Below are positions 33,979-41,909 of a stretch of DNA of 64,000 nt, one piece after another. Under the pieces are notes generated by a model that was given only the letters and a program-made list of their open reading frames with translations, was not told the DNA's origin and did not search any database. How positions within the stretch are numbered: the stretch's first letter is position 1; the number at the start of each line of letters is the position of its first letter. Location of the stretch: contig NZ_BOQN01000145.1 in the NCBI RefSeq assembly GCF_018332695.1, forward strand, positions 20,362-84,361. The letters run 5' to 3'. The translations under genes and the position numbers were made by a program. Source of the DNA: Paractinoplanes toevensis. Its GTDB lineage: Bacteria; Actinomycetota; Actinomycetes; Mycobacteriales; Micromonosporaceae.

Positions 33979-35514
33979 CTAGGCCAGATCGTCGATCGCC
34001 TGCAGGAACGTACGGATCGGCACGCCGGTGCCGCCCTTGGTCCAGTAACCGGTGGCCTCACCGGCGTGGTAACCCGGCCCGGCGATGTCGACGTGCGCCC
34101 ACTCAACGCCCTCGGCCACGAACTCGCGCAGGAACACGCCGCCCTGCAGCATGTGCCCGGCCCGGTCGAGGTTCGAGTTGGTCTGGCAGATGTCGGCGAT
34201 GTCGGACTCCATGCCCTTGCGCACCTCTTCCGGCAACGGCATCGGCCAGGCCGGCTCGCCGACCTTGTCACCGGCCGCCCGGACCAGCTCGGTGGCCGGG
34301 CCGGAACCCATCAGGCCGGCGATCCGCTTGCCCAGCGCGATCACCTGCCCGCCGGTGAGCGTGGACGCCTCGAGCACGTAGTCGGTGCCGTCCGCGCAGG
34401 CCCGGGCGATCGCGTCGCCGAGCACCATGCGCCCCTCGGCGTCGGTGTTGAACACCTCGACCCGCTTGCCGTTGAACATGGTGATCACGTCACCCGGCCG
34501 GTACGCCGAGCCGGACGGCATGTTCTCCGCCATCGCGAGGTAGCCGCTGACCGCCACGCCCGGCTTGAGCGCGGCGACCGCCAGCATCGCCGCACCGATC
34601 GCAGCCGCGCCGGCCATGTCCGACTTCATCTCCCACATGCCGGCGCTCGGCTTGATGCTGATGCCGCCGGTGTCGAACGTGATGCCCTTGCCGACCAGCG
34701 CGACCCGCTTCGGCGACTCGACCCCCTCGGGCGTGTAGCTGAGCTTCACCAGCCGCGGCGGCGCCTCCGAGCCCTGGCCGACCGCGACGATCCCGCCGTA
34801 CCCCCCGGCCTTCAGCTCGTCGAAGTCGAGCACCTCGACCTCGAGGCCGGAACCCTGCGCGGCGGCCACCACGGCGTCGGCGAACGACGGCGGGCGCAGC
34901 TCGTTGGGCGGCATGTTGACCCAGTCGCGGGCCAGCCGCACCGAACGGGCCACCACCTCGGCCCGGGTCACCTCGGCCTGCGCCGCCTCGTCGGCCGCGT
35001 CCGGCACGTGCACCTGGAGCTGGGCGACCGGGTCGCGGCGGTTCGGCTGCGGCTTGGTCTTGTAGCCGGCGAACTTGTAGCCGCCGAGCAGCGCGCCCTC
35101 CAGGATGGCCCGCAGCACGCCGGGCGCGTCCTCGTCGTCGGGCAGCGGCAGGGCCAGCGCCACCGTCGCGCTGCCGGCCAGCGCGCGCACCGCCGCACCC
35201 GTGCCGCGGCGCAGTTTCTCCAGCTCGGGGGCGGAGCCGGACGGCTCGTCGCCGAGCCCGACCGCGACGATCAGCGGCGCCGCGATCGTGCCGAGCGTGG
35301 CCAGCTTGGTCACCTCGCCCGGTGCGCCGCTCGCGCCGAGCAGCGCCAGCGTCGAGGTCAGCTTGCCGTCGAACGCGGCGGCGATGCTCTCGGCGCCGGC
35401 CGCAGGGAGCAGGGCTCCGCCGTCGTCGGGCTGGCTGTGCAGGCCGATGACGATGGCATCGACGGCCAATTCGGCCGGGTCGGTGTCGACCAGGGCGAGG
35501 CTGGGCTGGCTCAC
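33979..35514 (-). CDS. pepA: Leucyl aminopeptidase (M17)
   Basis: Cytoplasmic two-metal aminopeptidase that removes N-terminal residues in peptide turnover. The 511-residue protein has a variable N-terminal macro-like domain (1-180) and the conserved catalytic domain with VGKGITFDTGGISIKP, the M17 signature NTDAEGRMVLGDA, and MWEMKSDMAGAA; the catalytic Lys and Arg and metal Asp/Glu residues are all present. The GTG at 35514 has GGAG 6 bases ahead. It is divergent from gcvT. Confidence 0.95.
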   Translation of the reverse strand: MSQPSLALVDTDPAELAVDAIVIGLHSQPDDGGALLPAAGAESIAAAFDGKLTSTLALLGASGAPGEVTKLATLGTIAAPLIVAVGLGDEPSGSAPELEKLRRGTGAAVRALAGSATVALALPLPDDEDAPGVLRAILEGALLGGYKFAGYKTKPQPNRRDPVAQLQVHVPDAADEAAQAEVTRAEVVARSVRLARDWVNMPPNELRPPSFADAVVAAAQGSGLEVEVLDFDELKAGGYGGIVAVGQGSEAPPRLVKLSYTPEGVESPKRVALVGKGITFDTGGISIKPSAGMWEMKSDMAGAAAIGAAMLAVAALKPGVAVSGYLAMAENMPSGSAYRPGDVITMFNGKRVEVFNTDAEGRMVLGDAIARACADGTDYVLEASTLTGGQVIALGKRIAGLMGSGPATELVRAAGDKVGEPAWPMPLPEEVRKGMESDIADICQTNSNLDRAGHMLQGGVFLREFVAEGVEWAHVDIAGPGYHAGEATGYWTKGGTGVPIRTFLQAIDDLA

Positions 35515-35651
35515 GGGCTCTCCGGGACTTCGGGGCCGGCACCCTCTTGGGGCGCGCCGGCTGGTCGGTGGATTCCCCGGTGCGATGGCTCCGGGTGAAG
35601 GGCGTCCCCGCGACAATAACGACTCCCAAGGTCACGGGTAAGTTGACTCTC

Positions 35652-36755
35652 ATGTCTGCCGACGCCGCCGATGCCCTTTTCCGTTCGCCGCTGCACGAGC
35701 GCCACGTCGCGCTGGGTGCGAAGCTCGCCGCCTTCGGCGGCTGGGAGATGCCCTTGGAGTACGCCGGGGGAGGCGTCCTGAAGGAGCACGCCGCCGTGCG
35801 CGGGGCGGCCGGGGTGTTCGACGTCTCGCACCTCGGAAAGTCGCGTGTGCGGGGGGCCGGCGCGGCCGCGTTCGTGAACTCCTGCCTCAGCAACGACCTC
35901 GGCCGCATCCAGCCCGGCCAGGCGCAGTACACGCTGTGCTGCGACGAGACCGGCGGCGTCGTCGACGACCTGATCGCCTACCTGTTCGCCGACGACCACG
36001 TCTTCCTGATCCCGAACGCGGCGAACACCGCCGAGGTCGTCCGCCGGCTCACCGCGGCGGCGCCGGCCGGCGTCACGGTCACCGACGAGCACCGGGACTA
36101 CGCGGTGCTGGCCGTGCAGGGCCCGTCCTCGGCCGAGGTGCTCGGCAAGCTGGGCCTGCCGACCGGGCACGACTACATGTCGTTCGACCTGGCCACGCTG
36201 GGCACCGCCGAGCTGATCGTCTGCCGCACCGGCTACACCGGCGAGCACGGCTACGAACTGGTGGTGCCGTGGGACGACGCGACCGCGGTGTGGGACGCGA
36301 TCGTCGGCGCCGGGGTGCAGCCGTGCGGGCTGGGCGCGCGCGACACGCTGCGCACCGAGATGGGATACCCGCTGCACGGCCAGGACCTCTCCCTCGACAT
36401 CAGCCCCGTGCAGGCCCGCTCCGGCTGGGCGGTGGGCTGGTCGAAGCCCGAGTTCTGGGGCCGCGAGGCTCTCCTCGCGGAGAAAACCCAGGGTCCGCGG
36501 CGCCTTCTGCGAGGCTTGGAACTGACCGGCCGCGGGATCCCCCGCGGTCACATGCGGGTGTACGCCGGTGAGCAGCCGATCGGCGAGACGACCAGCGGCA
36601 CCTTCTCGCCGACGAAGAAGGTCGGCATCGCGCTGGCCCTCATCGACACGGCGGCCGGCATCGCCGACGGTGACCTGGTCCAGATCGACATCCGCGGCCG
36701 GAAGATCGAGGCCAAGGTGGTCAAGCCGCCGTTCGTGCAGCCGTCGGTGCGGTGA
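35652..36755 (+). CDS. gcvT: Glycine cleavage system aminomethyltransferase (T-protein)
   Basis: Releases ammonia from the lipoyl-bound aminomethyl group and gives methylene-tetrahydrofolate. The 367-residue protein has the folate-binding core: GGWEMPLEY near the start, AAGVFDVSHLGK, the catalytic Asp region, RTGYTGEHGYE and GLGARDTLRTEMGYPL, and the C-terminal barrel with GETTSGTFSPTKKVGIAL. The ATG at 35652 gives the family N-terminus. No glycine riboswitch is recognisable in the 137 bases before it. The stop overlaps the next start (GTGA). Confidence 0.95.
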   Translation: MSADAADALFRSPLHERHVALGAKLAAFGGWEMPLEYAGGGVLKEHAAVRGAAGVFDVSHLGKSRVRGAGAAAFVNSCLSNDLGRIQPGQAQYTLCCDETGGVVDDLIAYLFADDHVFLIPNAANTAEVVRRLTAAAPAGVTVTDEHRDYAVLAVQGPSSAEVLGKLGLPTGHDYMSFDLATLGTAELIVCRTGYTGEHGYELVVPWDDATAVWDAIVGAGVQPCGLGARDTLRTEMGYPLHGQDLSLDISPVQARSGWAVGWSKPEFWGREALLAEKTQGPRRLLRGLELTGRGIPRGHMRVYAGEQPIGETTSGTFSPTKKVGIALALIDTAAGIADGDLVQIDIRGRKIEAKVVKPPFVQPSVR

Positions 36756-37129
36756 GCCCGGTGGCCGTCACCTACGAGCAGCTGCGGGACTGGGTGCTGG
36801 CGCTGCCCGGCACCCGGGAGGTGTTCGTCGAGCAGTGGGGGCACCCGACGCTGCGCTACGGCGACAAGATGTTCGCCTCGGGCCGCTCCGGCTCGCCGCA
36901 CGCCACGGTGAAGGCCTCCCTGGAAGATCAGGCCGAGCTGATCGCGAGCGCGCCCGAGGTGTACGAGAAGTCGCAATACACCGGCCGCTTCGGCTGGGTG
37001 CGGGTCGACCTGGCCCGGGCCGACCCCGAGGAACTGCGCCAGGTGGTGATCGAGGCCTGGCGGCGGACCGCGCCGAAGCGGGTCGTGGCCGCCTACGACT
37101 CAGCGCAGGGACAGGCCGACCAGGGCTAG
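36752..37129 (+). CDS. MmcQ/YjbR family protein
   Basis: A 125-residue protein of the CyaY-like MmcQ/YjbR fold, with WVLALPGTREVFVEQWGHPTLRYGDKMFA at the N-terminal half and a C-terminal AWRRTAPKR helix. DNA binding has been proposed for the family but the role is unknown. Its GTG overlaps the gcvT stop, so the pair is coupled. The 3' end overlaps the convergent cobS by 30 bases. Confidence 0.85.
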   Translation: MSPVAVTYEQLRDWVLALPGTREVFVEQWGHPTLRYGDKMFASGRSGSPHATVKASLEDQAELIASAPEVYEKSQYTGRFGWVRVDLARADPEELRQVVIEAWRRTAPKRVVAAYDSAQGQADQG

Positions 37130-37840
37130 CGTGGTCGCCAGCTCCACCGAGGCGCCCAGCACGTCACCGGTGATGCCGCCGAAACGACGTACGGAATGGC
37201 GCAGCAGCAGAACCACCGCCAGCAGTGCGACGAAGACGGCGGCCGGCCCCTGCCACGGACGGTCCGGGGTCGCGGCGGCCGCCGCGACCGTCACGATGAT
37301 CGCGGCCCCCGCCGCAACCGGGATCGGAACCGTGCCCGCCACCAGCGCACCCAGGCCCTCGGGCCGGGCCGCCGGAACCCCACGCCGGCAGGCCACCGTG
37401 ATCGCCAGCCGGCCGGCCGCGAACGCCGCGATCAGCGCCCACGGGGAGATCGACCCCAGCGAAGCGGTCTGGATCAGCAGGGTCAGCGCGATCGCCGCCA
37501 CCCCGAACGGTCCGATGTCCGGCTTTTTCATGATTTCCAGCGCGGCCGCGCCGCGCCGATAGGAGCCGAGCGCGTCCACCGTGTCGGCCAGCCCGTCCAG
37601 GTGCATCCCCCGGGTCAGCAGCGCCGCCGCCGCGACCGTGACGGCCGCCGCCACCAGCGGGGGAGCGTGCAGCTCGCGCATTACCCAGAGGATTCCGCCG
37701 AGGGCCGCACCCAGCGCCGCGCCCACCACCGCGGCCAGGGACATCGCCCAGCGTGCGGATTCCCGATCCACCCGGCCGCCGCGAACCGGCAGGACCGTCA
37801 GCGTGGTCACGGCGAGCCGAAGTCCGGCCCCCGCGCTCAC
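37100..37840 (-). CDS. cobS: Adenosylcobinamide-GDP ribazoletransferase
   Basis: Joins adenosylcobinamide-GDP with alpha-ribazole in the last part of cobalamin assembly, at the membrane. The 246-residue protein is polytopic and has the family segments FPVRGG-like LPVRGG, GMHLDGLADTVDALG with its acidic cluster, and EIMKKPDIGPFGV. The GTG overlaps the stop of the cobU-cobT gene (GTGA), so the nucleotide-loop assembly enzymes are coupled. No cobalamin riboswitch is visible upstream of the operon. Confidence 0.93.
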   Translation of the reverse strand: MSAGAGLRLAVTTLTVLPVRGGRVDRESARWAMSLAAVVGAALGAALGGILWVMRELHAPPLVAAAVTVAAAALLTRGMHLDGLADTVDALGSYRRGAAALEIMKKPDIGPFGVAAIALTLLIQTASLGSISPWALIAAFAAGRLAITVACRRGVPAARPEGLGALVAGTVPIPVAAGAAIIVTVAAAAATPDRPWQGPAAVFVALLAVVLLLRHSVRRFGGITGDVLGASVELATTLALVGLSLR

Positions 37841-39777
37841 TCTCCGGTCGTCGCCGGGCCGGGGCCGTCGGGGGTCGGCTCGGCGAAGTCGACGTCCTCG
37901 TCGTCGTTCGGGACGATCAGGTCGGTGAGGCCGTCGTCGCCCGGCTCGGTGAGCAGCGCCGGGTGCACCGGCGCGGCCGCGGCCAGGGCGATCGCGGTGC
38001 GCAGCAGCGGCAGCGCGGCCAGGGCGTTCGCCCCCTCGCCCAGACCGAGGCCCAGGTCCAGCACCGGGTCCAGGCCGAGCACGTCGGCGCCCTGCCGGAC
38101 CAGCTCCACGCCGCCGTCGTCGGGCAGCAGCGACCAGTGCCGGATCTGGCTGCCGATGTCCCGGGCGACCAGCGCCGCCGCGATCCCGACCGGGCCGTCC
38201 AGCAGCACCGGCAGGCGCCGGGACGCGGCGCCCAGCAGCACACCCGTCGCCACCGCCAGGTCGGCCCCGCCGAGCTCGCGCAGGATGTCCTTGGCGCCGC
38301 GCGGCTCCTGCCGGATCCGGTGCAGCGTGTCCCGGACGGCCGCGCAGCGGATCATCCAGGCCTCGTCGTCGTAGCGGCCGCCCGGGCGAAGCACCCGGGG
38401 CAGCACCGCGACCGCCTCGGCGGCCGTGGTGGCGGCCGAGATCGCGGCGGCCACCGCGTCGGTGCCGACCCCGATCGAGGCCAGCACCAGCAGGTCGCGG
38501 CCCGCGTCGGCGGCGGCCTCGGCCAGCCGCCAGCCCTGCCGCAGCGCCACCTCGACGGCGGCGTCGTCGATCACCGGACCGTCCTCCATGGCGCCGGCGC
38601 GGGCCACCCGCAGCACGGCGATGTCGGCGCCCGACTGGCCGGCCAGCCGGCTCAGCACACCCTCGCCGTTTTCGACCTCGGCGACCCGGCGTTCCACGTC
38701 GGCCGGGTCGTCGCCGGCCGCGGCACCGCCGTCGTGGCCGCCGGCGATCAACAGCACGCGGGGCGAGGTCCAGGCGCGGGGGATCGTGGTGCCCTGGGTG
38801 CCGGCCGCGAACTCGACCACCTCGACCAGCGAGCCGAGACCGGCACCGGCGAAGTCGACGTTAACCAGGCGGTCGCGGGCGTCCGGGCCGGCGTCGCTGT
38901 CCGGCATCGGCAGGTCCATGCCGGGCTCGATCGCGACCAGACCGCCGAGGGTCGGCAGCTGCTGGGTGGGTTCGTGCAGCACGGCCCCGGCCGCCGACGG
39001 CGCGACAAGCTGAGGCGTAGCGTCCGCCGCGGCTGCGGTCCTGGCGTCCGGCGTAACCGGCGCGATGAGCTGAGGCTCGGCCACCGGCTCGGCCTCGGCC
39101 GCGCCCGCGTTCGCCGCGCTGTCCGCGCCCGCGCTCGCCGCGCCCGCGCTCGCCGCGCCCGCAGCGCCGAGACCCGCGCGGGACGCCTCCTTTTGTGCGG
39201 ACAAATCCGAAATGCTGGCGGAAACCGTCGCGTCCGGGCCGCTCAGCCAGATCGCCCGGCCGGCGACCACCAGGGCCACCCGATCGCAGGCGTCGGCCAG
39301 GGCCTGGTTCGTCGTGCCGAGAGCGTCGGCGAAGGCGCGCCCGACCGGCGTAGTCGCGACCAGGGAGAGGCCGACCTCGGGGCTGACGAGCACGACACGC
39401 CCGGCGCACGAACGCACCGCGGCGGCCAGCGCCGCCACGTCGGCCTCGTCGTCGTTGGGCTGCCGGGCCGGGTCGAGGACCGCCGCCACCCAGCCGCCGA
39501 GGTCGTCCACCAGCAGCGTGTCGTCCGGTTTGGTGTCGGCCAGCAGCGCGATCAGCCGGGCCGGGTCGGCCCCGGTCTCCTCGGTCGACCAGGACTGTGG
39601 CCTGCGCTGCTGATGTGTTTCGATCCGCGCGCGCCACTCCGGGTCGTCCTCGCCACCCACGGCCGTGGCTACGTACCGCACCGAGGCGGCGTCCGCGACC
39701 AGCGCCTCGGCGAACGCCGACTTGCCGGACCGGATCCCGCCGAGGACCAGGACGGTGTTCCACCGATCATCGGACAT
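37837..39777 (-). CDS. Fused CobU-CobT: adenosylcobinamide kinase/guanylyltransferase and DMB phosphoribosyltransferase
   Basis: A 646-residue two-domain enzyme for the cobalamin nucleotide loop. Residues 1-190 are CobU-like: P-loop GGIRSGKS (13-20), the RIETHQQRRP guanylylation region with its His, LLVDDLGGWV and VSPEVGLSLV. An Ala/Gly/Glu-rich linker of about 75 residues follows. The remainder (about 265-620) is CobT-like, making alpha-ribazole phosphate: GMDLPMPDSDAG, LIAGGHDGG, a conserved DDEAWM.RCA stretch, and the catalytic Glu in LGLGEGANA. The long acidic tail is not conserved. The ATG at 39777 starts at the CobU strand. It is coupled to cobS. Confidence 0.88.
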   Translation of the reverse strand: MSDDRWNTVLVLGGIRSGKSAFAEALVADAASVRYVATAVGGEDDPEWRARIETHQQRRPQSWSTEETGADPARLIALLADTKPDDTLLVDDLGGWVAAVLDPARQPNDDEADVAALAAAVRSCAGRVVLVSPEVGLSLVATTPVGRAFADALGTTNQALADACDRVALVVAGRAIWLSGPDATVSASISDLSAQKEASRAGLGAAGAASAGAASAGADSAANAGAAEAEPVAEPQLIAPVTPDARTAAAADATPQLVAPSAAGAVLHEPTQQLPTLGGLVAIEPGMDLPMPDSDAGPDARDRLVNVDFAGAGLGSLVEVVEFAAGTQGTTIPRAWTSPRVLLIAGGHDGGAAAGDDPADVERRVAEVENGEGVLSRLAGQSGADIAVLRVARAGAMEDGPVIDDAAVEVALRQGWRLAEAAADAGRDLLVLASIGVGTDAVAAAISAATTAAEAVAVLPRVLRPGGRYDDEAWMIRCAAVRDTLHRIRQEPRGAKDILRELGGADLAVATGVLLGAASRRLPVLLDGPVGIAAALVARDIGSQIRHWSLLPDDGGVELVRQGADVLGLDPVLDLGLGLGEGANALAALPLLRTAIALAAAAPVHPALLTEPGDDGLTDLIVPNDDEDVDFAEPTPDGPGPATTGE

Positions 39778-39861
39778 GCCCCGTACCTTAAGGCCGGGCC
39801 GCACAGGCGGAAGCCGTAGGGTGGAGGCCGCACCGAGCACAGAAGTGAGGGGGAACGGCGG

Positions 39862-40059
39862 ATGCCGTGGAGTTGGCGGTACGAGAACGTCGACGGACAG
39901 TCCGTGGCCGGCCCGGCCGAGACGTTCAGCAGCCAGGCCGACGCCGAGTCGTGGATCGGCCAGGAGTGGCGTGAGCTGGCCGACTCGGGCGTGGCCCAGG
40001 TCGTCCTGGTCGAGGACGACCGGGTCGACTACAAGATGAGCCTGCTCCCGGCGGACTAG
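39862..40059 (+). CDS. Small conserved actinobacterial protein (65 aa)
   Basis: A 65-residue soluble protein (MPWSWRYENVDGQSV...) with a strong GAGGGGG ribosome site. Alternating beta-strand pattern, acidic, with a SQADAESWIGQEWRELAD helix. Similar short proteins are frequent in actinobacteria; no function known. It lies 3 bases upstream of the M50 protease gene and is divergent from the cobU-cobT gene. Confidence 0.75.
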   Translation: MPWSWRYENVDGQSVAGPAETFSSQADAESWIGQEWRELADSGVAQVVLVEDDRVDYKMSLLPAD

Positions 40060-40062
40060 CAG

Positions 40063-40893
40063 ATGACTTACGAACCGGTCTACACCCGCACCCCGCGCAA
40101 CGCGTTCGTGCCGAGCCCGGTCTTCGTCGGCATCGTCGCCGTCTTCGGCGTGAGCGGCTGGATGACCTGGACCGGCTTCGGCAACGTCCGGGTCGACGTC
40201 TTCCTGTTCATCATCACCGGCTGGCTGCTGTCGCTGTGCCTGCACGAGTACGCACACGCCCTGGTCGGCTTCTTCTCCGGCGACAAGACCGTGGCCGACC
40301 GCGGTTACCTGCGGCTCAACCCGCTGAAATACACCAGCCCGCTGCTGTCCATCGTGCTGCCGGTGATCGTGGTGATCCTCGGCGGCATCGGCCTTCCCGG
40401 CGGCGCGGTCTGGATCGACCACCAGCACATCCGCAGCCGGGTGAAAGATTCGCTGATCAGCGCGGCCGGCCCGCTCACCAACGTGGTGCTGGCCCTGGTC
40501 ATGGCGGTGCCGTTCTGGATCGGCGTGGGCCCGAAGTTCGTACTCACCCTGAGCGGGCAATATCAGCTGACCGGCCAGACCACCCACCTGGAGTTCTGGA
40601 GCGCCCTCGGTGCCCTGGCGTTCCTGCAGATCACCGCGAGCGTGCTCAACTTCCTGCCGATCCCCGGCCTGGACGGCGGCAGCATCATCGCCCCGTGGAT
40701 GAGCCCGGCCTACCAGCGCGCGTGGAACCTCTTCGCGCCGTACGGCTTCATCCTGTTGTTCCTTGCTCTGTGGCAGACGAAGCTCGGCCAGTACTTCTTC
40801 GACGTCGTGTTCTGGCTGGCCGAGCGCCTCGGATTGTCCGAGGCGCTCATCCAGGTAGGACTCGAACTGATGCGGTTCTGGTCCGGCAGTTAG
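40063..40893 (+). CDS. Site-2 protease family (M50) membrane metalloprotease
   Basis: A 276-residue intramembrane protease homologue with about six membrane segments. The zinc site is complete: HEYAH (His61, Glu62, His65) in segment two and NFLPIPGLDGG with Asp204 in a later segment. No PDZ or CBS domain is attached, so it belongs to the short SREBP-like group whose substrates are unknown. It forms a likely operon with the 65-residue protein 3 bases upstream and abuts the convergent aldo/keto reductase gene without a gap. Confidence 0.88.
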   Translation: MTYEPVYTRTPRNAFVPSPVFVGIVAVFGVSGWMTWTGFGNVRVDVFLFIITGWLLSLCLHEYAHALVGFFSGDKTVADRGYLRLNPLKYTSPLLSIVLPVIVVILGGIGLPGGAVWIDHQHIRSRVKDSLISAAGPLTNVVLALVMAVPFWIGVGPKFVLTLSGQYQLTGQTTHLEFWSALGALAFLQITASVLNFLPIPGLDGGSIIAPWMSPAYQRAWNLFAPYGFILLFLALWQTKLGQYFFDVVFWLAERLGLSEALIQVGLELMRFWSGS

Positions 40894-41892
40894 TTACGGG
40901 CGGCGGGCGGGGCTCACGGTCTTGGCCGGGTCCCGCTCGGCCACCGGGTCCAGGACGGCGTCGATCGACTTCATCAGGTCGGCTTCCAGCCGTACGCCCG
41001 AGGCCTTGACGTTGTCTTTGACCTGCTCCGAGCGCGAAGCGCCGATGATCGCCGCGGAGACGTTGGAGTTCTGCAGCACCCACGCCACCGCCAGCTGCGC
41101 CATCGAGAGCCCGGCCTGTTCGGCGAGCGGCTTCAGGCCGGCCACCGCGGTCAGCACCTCGTCGGTCAGCAGCCGGGAGATGAAGTTCGCCCCGCTCTTC
41201 TCGTCGGTGGCCCGGGACCCCTCGGGCGGCTGCTGGCCCACCGCGTACTTCCCGGAGAGCACGCCCTGCGCGATGGGCGAGAAGACCACCTGGCCGATGC
41301 CCAGCTCGATCGAGGTGGGCACCACCTCGGCCTCGATGACCCGCCAGAGCGCCGAGTACTGCGGCTGGTTGGAGACGAACGGGATCTTCAGATCCTGGGC
41401 CATCTCCCATCCGGCCCGCAGCTGGGTGGCGGTCCACTCGGACACGCCGATGTAGAGCGCCTTGCCGGAGCGCACCACGTCGGCGAACGCCTGCATGGTC
41501 TCCTCGAGCGGGGTCGAGTAGTCGTAGCGGTGCGCCTGGTAGACGTCGACGTAGTCGGTCTGCAGCCGGGTCAGCGACGCGTCGATCGACTCCATGATGT
41601 GCTTGCGGGACAGGCTGCGGTCGTTGGGACCGGGACCGGTCGCCCAGAAGACCTTGGTGAGGATCTCCAGGCCCGCCCGACGCTCGCCCTTCAACGCCCG
41701 GCCGAGCACCTCCTCGGCGCGGCCGCCCGCGTAGACGTCCGCGGTGTCGAAGGTGGTGATCCCCTCGTCGAGGGCGGCCCGCACGCAGGCGACCGCGGCG
41801 TCCTCCTCGACCTGGGAACCATGGGTGATCCAGTTGCCGTAGGCGATCTCACTGATGAGCAGGCCGGAACGGCCGAGATGACGGAACTCCAT
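40894..41892 (-). CDS. Aldo/keto reductase (KCNAB/YghZ-like)
   Basis: A 332-residue NADPH-dependent reductase of the voltage-gated channel beta-subunit-like group. Catalytic residues are seen in TFDTADVYAGGRAEE (Asp and Tyr), the Lys in ILTKVFW and a His in YQAHRYD; the phosphate-binding IIGASRSEQVKDN lies near the C-terminus. The substrate is probably an aldehyde or quinone. It follows the giant WG-repeat gene by 17 bases on the same strand. Confidence 0.9.
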   Translation of the reverse strand: MEFRHLGRSGLLISEIAYGNWITHGSQVEEDAAVACVRAALDEGITTFDTADVYAGGRAEEVLGRALKGERRAGLEILTKVFWATGPGPNDRSLSRKHIMESIDASLTRLQTDYVDVYQAHRYDYSTPLEETMQAFADVVRSGKALYIGVSEWTATQLRAGWEMAQDLKIPFVSNQPQYSALWRVIEAEVVPTSIELGIGQVVFSPIAQGVLSGKYAVGQQPPEGSRATDEKSGANFISRLLTDEVLTAVAGLKPLAEQAGLSMAQLAVAWVLQNSNVSAAIIGASRSEQVKDNVKASGVRLEADLMKSIDAVLDPVAERDPAKTVSPARRP

Positions 41893-41909
41893 AGCTCCCC
41901 TTTATATCC

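Noticed and set aside
35515..35651. Glycine riboswitch before gcvT
   Set aside because: No recognisable aptamer core in the 137 bases upstream; part of the region is the divergent pepA leader.
39778..39861. Cobalamin riboswitch before the cobU-cobT operon
   Set aside because: Only 84 bases are available and no B12-box-like sequence is visible.
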